This document shows positions 58,513-64,000 of a stretch of DNA of 64,000 bases, piece after piece. Position numbers and translations under genes: made by a program. The stretch lies in NCBI RefSeq assembly GCF_001399455.2, contig NZ_LLEI02000032.1, positions 372,001 to 436,000 of the forward strand, in the 5' to 3' direction. Below the pieces are notes generated by a model that made no database searches, had not been told where the DNA came from, and worked only from the letters and a program-made list of their open reading frames with translations. Numbering within the stretch: the first letter of the stretch is position 1; every line of letters starts with the position of its first letter. The DNA comes from Vibrio bivalvicida. Its GTDB lineage: Bacteria; Pseudomonadota; Gammaproteobacteria; Enterobacterales; Vibrionaceae.

Positions 58513-58587
58513 AGGTCTATCGCCAAGCGGTAAGGCAGCGGCTTTTGATGCCGCCATTCCCTGGTTCGAATCCAGGTAGACCTGCCA
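58513..58587 (+). tRNA. tRNA-Gln (anticodon TTG)
   Basis: 75 nt with CCA. AGGTCTA pairs with TAGACCT; anticodon loop TTTTGAT. The 30-nt spacer between this gene and the preceding tRNA-Leu is the same in block 2. Confidence 0.96.
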
Positions 58588-58610
58588 CTATTTATAGGCA
58601 CAGTGGATAA

Positions 58611-58650
58611 CAGCTTTTGATGCCTCGTCTATTGTCCCTAGTTCGGTTTA
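58611..58650 (+). pseudogene. tRNA-Gln remnant A
   Basis: CAGCTTTTGATGCC followed by TCTATTGTCCCTAGTTCGG matches the anticodon stem and T-arm of the neighbouring tRNA-Gln with substitutions and short insertions. No 5' half, no CCA, no acceptor stem. Degenerate. Confidence 0.55.
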
Positions 58651-58657
58651 AAGTATT

Positions 58658-58727
58658 GGTTCAGTAGCGGTAAAGCATCATTTGATGCCCCATCTATTGT
58701 CCCTGGTTGACTCCTTGTAGTCAGCCA
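58658..58727 (+). pseudogene. tRNA-Gln remnant B
   Basis: GCGGTAAAGCA, TTTGATGCCCC and CCCTGGTTGACTCC align with tRNA-Gln from the D-arm onward and the piece ends in GCCA, but the acceptor strand (TAGTCAG) finds no partner and the T-stem is broken. It shares TCTATTGTCCCT with remnant A, so one probably derives from the other. Confidence 0.6.
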
Positions 58728-58760
58728 TTATTTCCAGTGCGGGCCTAATTAAAAAAGGGC

Positions 58761-58789
58761 TTGTCACTAAGAGCTAGAGAGTTTATATT
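58761..58789 (+). promoter_or_regulatory. Promoter of tRNA block 2
   Basis: TTGTCA (58761-58766), 17-bp spacer, TATATT (58784-58789), 15 bp before tRNA-Met. It gives the second block its own start. Confidence 0.68.
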
Positions 58790-58804
58790 GTCTCGCTCAC
58801 GAGT

Positions 58805-58881
58805 GGCTACGTAGCTCAGCTGGTTAGAGCACATCACTCATAATGATGGGGTCACAGGTTCGAATCCCGTCGTAGCCACCA
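58805..58881 (+). tRNA. tRNA-Met (anticodon CAT), second copy
   Basis: 77 nt, identical to the copy at 58281. First gene of block 2 (Met-Leu-Gln-Leu). Confidence 0.97.
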
Positions 58882-58933
58882 TTTACAATTTCATATGGCT
58901 TTTACCAATTAGCGATATGAATACAAAATTGAT

Positions 58934-59018
58934 GCGGAAGTGGCGGAATTGGTAGACGCACCAGATTTAGGTTCTGGCGCCGCAAGGTGTGAGAGTTCAA
59001 GTCTCTCCTTCCGCACCA
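58934..59018 (+). tRNA. tRNA-Leu (anticodon TAG), second copy
   Basis: 85 nt with CCA, identical to 58398-58482. Confidence 0.97.
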
Positions 59019-59048
59019 TTATTGAAGTCTCTTTAGTTAGAGCACTGC

Positions 59049-59123
59049 AGGTCTATCGCCAAGCGGTAAGGCAGCGGCTTTTGATGCCGCCATTCCCTGG
59101 TTCGAATCCAGGTAGACCTGCCA
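59049..59123 (+). tRNA. tRNA-Gln (anticodon TTG), second copy
   Basis: 75 nt with CCA, identical to 58513-58587. A 3' part of it is repeated directly after the CCA end. Confidence 0.96.
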
Positions 59124-59178
59124 AGGCAGCGGCTTTTGATGCCGCCATTCCCTGGTTCGAATCCAGGTAGACCTGCCA
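59124..59178 (+). pseudogene. Exact 3' duplication of tRNA-Gln (55 nt)
   Basis: The 55 nt after the CCA of tRNA-Gln repeat the gene from AGGCAGCGG to CCA without a mismatch. The shared AAGGCAGC at both junctions points to slippage or unequal recombination at a short homology. It lacks the acceptor 5' strand and most of the D-arm, so it cannot form a tRNA. Confidence 0.9.
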
Positions 59179-59229
59179 TTACAACGTCTAGTTGATTCTC
59201 CAATTATCAGCTAAGACTAAAAACTTGAT

Positions 59230-59314
59230 GCGGAAGTGGCGGAATTGGTAGACGCACCAGATTTAGGTTCTGGCGCCGCAAGGTGTGAGAGTTCAAGTCT
59301 CTCCTTCCGCACCA
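59230..59314 (+). tRNA. tRNA-Leu (anticodon TAG), third copy
   Basis: 85 nt with CCA, identical to the other two. Last gene of the array. Confidence 0.97.
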
Positions 59315-59324
59315 TTATTCGAAG

Positions 59325-59355
59325 AAACCCAGCTATTTAGCTGGGTTTTCTTTTG
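59325..59355 (+). terminator. Terminator of the tRNA array
   Basis: AAACCCAGCT (59325-59334) and AGCTGGGTTT (59339-59348) with a 4-nt loop, then TCTTTT. Confidence 0.9.
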
Positions 59356-59585
59356 TCTGGAATTTGTCACCATTCATGCTTAGCTCTGCAGATCAGCCAT
59401 AATTTAATAATCGCTACTACCCATTGCTTTAGCTCTAATGCAATCGGGATAAATCGGTGTAGAGAAAACTGGGCAGGAATAATCGCTTACAGCAAGCCTT
59501 ACTGTTGACTTGAAGACATAAAAAATCCAGCCGAAACTGGATTTTAGTTAAGTCATGACTTTTGGTTTGCTAAGAAATTAACTCT

Positions 59586-60719
59586 TTAGCCTAAAAGCCC
59601 CAACGCTGAGTTGGGCGCTTGCTTTGCTTGTGCAAGAACAGAACTTGATGCTTGCGATAGGATCTGTGACTTAGTAAGAGCCGTTGTCTCTTTAGCAAAG
59701 TCAGTGTCCTTGATGCGGCTCTTAGACGCATTCACGTTTTCGTTGATGTTGTCTAAGTTGTTTATCGCATGGTTAAAGCGGTTCTGGAATGCACCTAACT
59801 CGGCACGGTGACTATCAACAAACTTGAGTGCTGAGTCCACAATTGCAACCGCTTGCTGCGAACCACCTACAGTCGTAACATCCATAGTGTCGACTGTTAC
59901 GGATTGTGCTGCACCGATACTAAGTTCACCAGCAAGAGCGCCACCAAAAGTCGCTACACCTTCAACACGGTTGTTGTCTGTGAACAGTTGAAGCTTACCA
60001 TCTTCGTCTACAGACGCAGTTACCAGATCCGTTTGACCGTTGATATAAGTTGCTAGCTCTTCGATATCATCGCCTTCTTTGGCATTAATAGTAACGTTTT
60101 GAGCTTGACCAAACTTATCGGTGAGAGCGATGGTCAAATCATTCGCACCAGCTTGTACACCCCAGTCCTTATCTTGACCGTTGGCAGCAACATAGCTATT
60201 ACCACCCATCAAAGCGTTGTCACTTCGCATATTGTTCATGGTTAGCATAACCGCTTCACCATTGTCCGAACCAATCTGGAAAGACTTAGTAGCAAAAGTA
60301 CCATTGAGTAGCTTATTACCACCAAATGATGTTGTTTCTGCAATACGGTTTAGCTCATCATTCAGCGCCGTTACTTCTTCTTGAATCGCAACTCGTTCAG
60401 ACTTAGAGTTTGAACCGTTGGCAGATTGAAGGGACAAGTCACGCATACGTTGCAAGATGTTAGTCGTTTCGTTCATCGCACCTTCAGCAGTCTGTGCCAT
60501 CGAAATACCATCATTTGCGTTTCGTACTGCGACATCTAAGCCACGACTTTGCACGTTCAAACGGTTGGAGATCTGTAGTCCCGCCGCGTCATCTTTCGCG
60601 CTGTTAATCTTAAAGCCAGATGAAAGTCTTTCCATCGACGTTTCTTGGGCAGTAGTCGCACTGTTTAAATAACGCTGTGCTGTCATCGCCGAAACGTTTG
60701 TATTTACATTAACCGCCAT
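59586..60719 (-). CDS. Flagellin (polar flagellum)
   Basis: 377 residues from ATG 60719 ([19 protein letters not shown]). N-terminal D0/D1 (about 1-140) and C-terminal D1/D0 (about 290-377, ending [10 protein letters not shown]) are flagellin; the short central part contains an FliC-like insert including [14 protein letters not shown]. Vibrio carry several such flagellins for a sheathed polar filament. Which of flaA-flaE it is cannot be decided here. Preceded by a sigma-28-like promoter on the same strand. Confidence 0.93.
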   Translation of the reverse strand: MAVNVNTNVSAMTAQRYLNSATTAQETSMERLSSGFKINSAKDDAAGLQISNRLNVQSRGLDVAVRNANDGISMAQTAEGAMNETTNILQRMRDLSLQSANGSNSKSERVAIQEEVTALNDELNRIAETTSFGGNKLLNGTFATKSFQIGSDNGEAVMLTMNNMRSDNALMGGNSYVAANGQDKDWGVQAGANDLTIALTDKFGQAQNVTINAKEGDDIEELATYINGQTDLVTASVDEDGKLQLFTDNNRVEGVATFGGALAGELSIGAAQSVTVDTMDVTTVGGSQQAVAIVDSALKFVDSHRAELGAFQNRFNHAINNLDNINENVNASKSRIKDTDFAKETTALTKSQILSQASSSVLAQAKQAPNSALGLLG

Positions 60720-60807
60720 AGTGGTTTCTCCTATTGATTTCCGTACACCGGAGGTAAAGGGTTTCCGACGTCTCGGCAAACCAATTAGTTCTCTCAAAGT
60801 AACCTTA

Positions 60808-60834
60808 TTAACGACGCCAATTTGATTATCTTTA
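60808..60834 (-). promoter_or_regulatory. Sigma-28-like promoter of the second flagellin gene
   Basis: On the minus strand TAAAG (60834-60830), 14-bp spacer and GTCGTTAA (60815-60808), one base from the GCCGTTAA form. About 90 bp before the start codon. FliA-dependent transcription is inferred. Confidence 0.45.
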
Positions 60835-60914
60835 GAGCTAATTAGCCATTTATTTTAAAAATCTAACGATTAGAAAGAGATATTGACACAGGCAACATAT
60901 ATGAAATCAATTGC

Positions 60915-60941
60915 TAAAGCTTTAGCTTTTTTGGCCGATAT
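60915..60941 (+). promoter_or_regulatory. Sigma-28 (FliA) consensus promoter on the plus strand
   Basis: TAAAGCTT (60915-60922), exactly 11 bp, then GCCGATAT (60934-60941). Each element differs from TAAAGTTT and GCCGATAA at one base. It points away from the flagellin at 59586 and toward the 3' end of the flagellin at 61218, with no plus-strand gene behind it. Confidence 0.55.
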
Positions 60942-61217
60942 AGCGCGATTTTTGATGAGGTTTAAAAATTGAGAGAGAGTGCCATTTTCTTTAGGCAAAA
61001 GAAAAGCCCCTTTTCCTTTGAGAGAACCGGGGCTATTTGGTAGCCAATGCCAATATGGAGATCGAGAGAAATGATCACAGCCTGGCCGCCGTGTTACATA
61101 AGTGACTCCAGAAATGGAGCAGGTGAGAGAGAGAACTCCATAACCTGATCACCTATGTTTGCCGTCAAAACTACACTGACCCTACGTCTAGGTTAACGCC
61201 AGTGATAAGCTTGACCA

Positions 61218-62363
61218 CTACTGCAATAGTGATATCGCAGAGTTAGGCAACTGTTTTGCTTGAGCAAGTATCGAAGTACCTGCTTGTTGCAGAATTTGTG
61301 CTTTAGTCATCTGTGTTGTCTCTTTCGCGAAATCTGTATCACGGATTCGACTATTCGATGCTTCAACGTTTTCTTGAATATTTGCAAGGTTATTAATGCT
61401 GTGACTTAGACGGTTCTGTTTTGCACCTAAGTCAGCACGCTGTGAGTCAACATACTTAAGAGCCGCATCAATAATGCCTACAGAGTTTTGTGCGCCACCT
61501 ACTGAGCGAACATCAATGTTCTGCACTGTGGTCTGAACACCTGGTCCACCATTTAGTCCAAGTTCTCCAGCTAGGCCCCCTGAAATATTCAAGTTACCTT
61601 GTAGGTTTGGTTCAGCGGCAAAGATTTGCAGTCTGCCATCTTGGTCTACTGAGGCATTTAGCTTGTCGGTTTGGCCATTGATGTAAGTCGCTAACTCCTC
61701 GATATCGTCACCTGCTTTGGCAATAACATCTAACGTGATCGCTTCACCATCTTTGGTTGTGAACTCAAACTTCAGATCTTTGGCTGCCGCCGGAACACCC
61801 CATTCTTTATCTTTTGCCTTTTCAAGGTCAGAGATAAATGATTGACCGCCCATGCGAAAATCGTCAGCACGGATACTGGTCAAGCCCATGATGATTGCCT
61901 CACCAGAACTCGCGCCGATTTGGAAAGAGGCTTCACCAAATGATCCGTTCAGTAGTTTTCGACCACCAAATGATGTGGTTTCAGCGATTCGGTTTAGCTC
62001 ATCTTGCAGAGCCGATACTTCTTCATGCAACGCTTGGCGCTCAGACGCAGAGTTCGTACCGTTAGCCGATTGCAGTGACAAGTCACGAATACGTTGAAGA
62101 ATCGAAGTCGACTCATTCATCGCACCTTCCGCTGTTTGGGCGATGGAGATGCCGTCATTCGCGTTGCGCATTGCGACATCTAAACCACGAGACTGAGCCG
62201 TTAAGCGGTTCGAAATTTGTAGGCCTGCCGCATCATCTTTAGCGCTGTTAATTCTTTGACCTGAAGATAGACGTTCCATGGAGGTATTTAACTCTCCAGT
62301 CGCCTTATTCAAGTAACGCTGAGCGGTCATCGCCGACACGTTAGTATTTACAGTAATGGTCAT
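61218..62363 (-). CDS. Flagellin (polar flagellum), FlaC-like by position
   Basis: 381 residues from ATG 62363 ([19 protein letters not shown]), with GGAGAGC just upstream. Same domain plan as the neighbouring flagellin and clearly a paralogue (shared [24 protein letters not shown] and [15 protein letters not shown]). First flagellin after flgL, the place occupied by flaC in other Vibrio. Transcription toward the left end with its own terminator. Confidence 0.93.
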   Translation of the reverse strand: MTITVNTNVSAMTAQRYLNKATGELNTSMERLSSGQRINSAKDDAAGLQISNRLTAQSRGLDVAMRNANDGISIAQTAEGAMNESTSILQRIRDLSLQSANGTNSASERQALHEEVSALQDELNRIAETTSFGGRKLLNGSFGEASFQIGASSGEAIIMGLTSIRADDFRMGGQSFISDLEKAKDKEWGVPAAAKDLKFEFTTKDGEAITLDVIAKAGDDIEELATYINGQTDKLNASVDQDGRLQIFAAEPNLQGNLNISGGLAGELGLNGGPGVQTTVQNIDVRSVGGAQNSVGIIDAALKYVDSQRADLGAKQNRLSHSINNLANIQENVEASNSRIRDTDFAKETTQMTKAQILQQAGTSILAQAKQLPNSAISLLQ

Positions 62364-62734
62364 AGTTTGCTCTCCTATTGAGTTCGCAAGTGCTTGCGAA
62401 GCGGCCAGCTTAGTCTCATTGGGAAGCACTGACCGTAAATGACTTGCTAAGTAGGTCTACTGCCTACTTAAAACTAATTTGTTTAACTCTGCACTAAACA
62501 ATTCAAGTTGTATGCCAATATTCTAAAAGTTAACCAATAAAATATTTTTTCTTTATTTATTAGCCACTTAAAAGGTGAGCTTGTTATTTGCTCGCATTGA
62601 GTAAATTTCACTCATCTAAAACGGCAAACTGATTGCCGCTCTTTTGCCACTCGATTGCCACTGCATTTATCAGTCGCACTATCTTTCTGGCACATCTATC
62701 TCGCTCTTATGGCATTGCACATAAGGCATTGAGC
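62364..62734. other. Intergenic region between flgL and the first flagellin
   Basis: 371 bp, AT-rich. On the minus strand a GG-N10-GC element (CGGCAATCAGTTTGCC, 62638-62623) resembles a sigma-54 -24/-12 site but is also palindromic. No ORF. Confidence 0.4.
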
Positions 62735-63925
62735 TTAGATGTAGTTAAATAGGGTTAGATCTTTGGTTTTACCAAATGCCTGTTGTGACGCCTGCAGCGC
62801 GCGTGAGTTCTCATTGAATTCAATGATCGCTTCTGCGTAATCAAGATCTTCAAAATTGCTCTTAGACTTAGCCAAGGTCATTTTGAAGTCATCATGCTGT
62901 TCTTCTTGAATATCTAATGTACTCAAGCGTGCGCCTACATCTGTACGCGCTTTGTTCAAATGAATAAATGCAGAATGGAACTCTTGGACAATCTGATGTA
63001 ATTGCGCAGTATTAGACGTATCTGACACTGATCCCCGAGACAGAGCCATCGCATTTTGGAAGGTTTCAAAAATACTGTATGCTTTTTTAGGCTCAAGGGT
63101 GATCTCATCACCTTTCGTAATCTGCCCTTTAACCTGAATAGAAACATCTTCGAACTTGATGCCAACCGCTGGATCAAAGGTATCCGCTTTTACTATTGAG
63201 CCATCACGTTCTAACTGATAGCCATATTTGCCATCAGGCATATCCACGAACGTCACCTTATAAGTGGAGCTGTCGTCAGGATTGATATTTATGGCACGCT
63301 CCAGCAATAGCTCAGACGTTTCGTTAAGATTGTACTTAGGTTCAAAATCACCAAAGGGATTGTCGATCTCCATAAATAGCTTGCTGCCAGGGTCATTGAT
63401 TGGCATCTCTAAGCTATTAGAGATCTTCATTTTGCGCTGATAGTCATCGCCTGCGTATACCACATCCCCATCTTTATCACGGAAGAAAGGCTGATTTTTA
63501 GGCTTAGTACCAGCAAAAATGTAGTTGCCCGATTCATCCTGAACGTTAACTAGGTTCAGAAAGTTGTTGGCTATTTCCTGCATTTCTCGACGCTTAGCCA
63601 AACGGTCTTCTGGAGACAACGAGCCATTGATCATTTCCATTACCGTTCGTTTTGCTTCATCAGCATACTCTTCGGCATTCGAGATAATCACCTCATGGTG
63701 CTCTAGACGGTTACGGGAAAGCGTAATCGCATCGGTGAACTGGCGTAGTTGCTCTTTTTGCTGGCCAATATTCTGTATGTAGTGTGTTGCTAACGGGTCA
63801 TCACTCGCTTTCATCAGCTTCTTGCCAGAGGCTAGCTGAGCTTGATTGTGATGGACTTTTGCTTCCGAACGGCGCAAATCATTCTGCACTGATTGATAGT
63901 TATGGAAGCTAGAAATACGATTCAT
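62735..63925 (-). CDS. flgL: FlgL, hook-filament junction protein
   Basis: 396 residues (ATG 63925; ATG 63928 is 1 codon longer). N-terminal RISSFHNYQSVQNDLRRSEAKVHHNQAQLASGKKLMKASDDPLAT and the C-terminal helices ending GKTKDLTLFNYI are the FlgL version of the flagellin D0/D1 fold. AAGGAGG lies 5 to 8 nt upstream. Follows flgK by 10 bp. Confidence 0.95.
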   Translation of the reverse strand: MNRISSFHNYQSVQNDLRRSEAKVHHNQAQLASGKKLMKASDDPLATHYIQNIGQQKEQLRQFTDAITLSRNRLEHHEVIISNAEEYADEAKRTVMEMINGSLSPEDRLAKRREMQEIANNFLNLVNVQDESGNYIFAGTKPKNQPFFRDKDGDVVYAGDDYQRKMKISNSLEMPINDPGSKLFMEIDNPFGDFEPKYNLNETSELLLERAININPDDSSTYKVTFVDMPDGKYGYQLERDGSIVKADTFDPAVGIKFEDVSIQVKGQITKGDEITLEPKKAYSIFETFQNAMALSRGSVSDTSNTAQLHQIVQEFHSAFIHLNKARTDVGARLSTLDIQEEQHDDFKMTLAKSKSNFEDLDYAEAIIEFNENSRALQASQQAFGKTKDLTLFNYI

Positions 63926-63938
63926 CATTTACGCCTCC

Positions 63939-64000
63939 TTATCTCAACGCAAGAATGGTGTTAAAGGTATCGTTAGCCGCCTGCATAATTCGAGACGAGG
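63939..64000 (-). CDS. flgK: FlgK, hook-associated protein 1 (C-terminal fragment)
   Basis: The last 20 codons of a minus-strand gene. The translation SSRIMQAANDTFNTILALR followed by TAA (63941-63939) matches the conserved FlgK C-terminus. It sits directly upstream of flgL as usual. The rest lies beyond the right edge. Confidence 0.88.
   Translation of the reverse strand, partial: SSRIMQAANDTFNTILALR

Larger units (their letters stand above)
60720..61217. other. Region between the two flagellin genes
   Basis: 498 bp holding the promoter of the downstream flagellin, the terminator of the upstream one (AGCCCC/GGGGCT stem at 61005-61034, T-run on the minus strand) and a sigma-28 match pointing the other way. 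About 180 bp lie between the flagellin stop at 61218 and that terminator, an unusually long 3' untranslated stretch. No ORF is convincing. Confidence 0.6.

Noticed and set aside
58404..58610. ORF starting MAELVDAPDLGSG
   Set aside because: Translation of tRNA-Leu and tRNA-Gln sequence, a frequent false gene call.
58940..59170. Second copy of the MAELVDAPDLGSG ORF
   Set aside because: Same artefact, produced by the second tRNA block.
62621..62640. Sigma-54 promoter of the first flagellin
   Set aside because: GG-N10-GC spacing is met, but the site is an inverted repeat matching on both strands and is about 260 bp from the start codon. Kept only as a remark in the intergenic entry.

Overview
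The window looks like the large chromosome of a marine Vibrio (Gammaproteobacteria). This rests on the proteins and gene order: a Vibrio-type rsxABCDGE-nth-gloA block, sodium-motor protein MotY beside rnt, paired flagellin genes behind flgKL, hemA-prfA-prmC-sirB2-sirB1-kdsA facing lolB-ispE-prs-pth-ychF, and Met/Leu/Gln tRNA arrays. Base composition is moderate, with AT-rich intergenic regions. I cannot name the species.

Region by region: 1-820 holds the first codons of uvrB (minus strand) with a perfect LexA box, a group of DnaA-box-like 9-mers and a tRNA-Asn gene. 1059-12294 is an accessory lipid/polyketide-type cluster. It has nine overlapping genes (DarA-like flavodoxin-fold enzyme, DarB-like KAS III, a small protein with an HTH-like tail, a BtrH-type acyltransferase, an ABC exporter pair, an acyl carrier protein, a ketosynthase and a ketosynthase-like partner without the active-site Cys). 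A second unit follows: a periplasmic binding protein, a membrane-anchored LytTR regulator and an SDR-like protein lacking the usual catalytic Lys. 12381-24336 holds housekeeping genes on the plus strand (HAD phosphatase, rsx electron-transfer complex, nth, gloA, a Fur-box-preceded DUF2753-like gene, rnt, an Na+/H+ antiporter), with motY on the minus strand. 24425-34227 carries bamC-dapA, gcvR-bcp, a chemoreceptor, a PerM-like permease with a TusA-like protein, bepA and arsC-wrbA-like-DUF2069.

34459-42262 is a complete nosRZDFYL module for nitrous oxide reduction with an FNR-like site upstream; no other denitrification genes are in the window. 42388-47646 carries a DUF2066 gene, uraA, a degenerate-looking intergenic repeat zone, ybaK and a 5'-nucleotidase lipoprotein. 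48173-58012 is core translation, haem, isoprenoid and envelope metabolism. 58199-59355 is a tRNA array in two promoter-led blocks with tRNA-Gln remnants and an exact 3'-half duplication. 59586-64000 is flagellar: two flagellins, flgL and the last codons of flgK, all on the minus strand.

The least ordinary part is 1059-12294. Its enzymes fit ACP-bound beta-ketoacyl chains being condensed to an alkylresorcinol-like ring and possibly transferred by the BtrH-like enzyme. Three phased TCAGCAT direct repeats upstream of the sensor genes are a candidate LytTR operator. The product and the signal are unknown from sequence alone.
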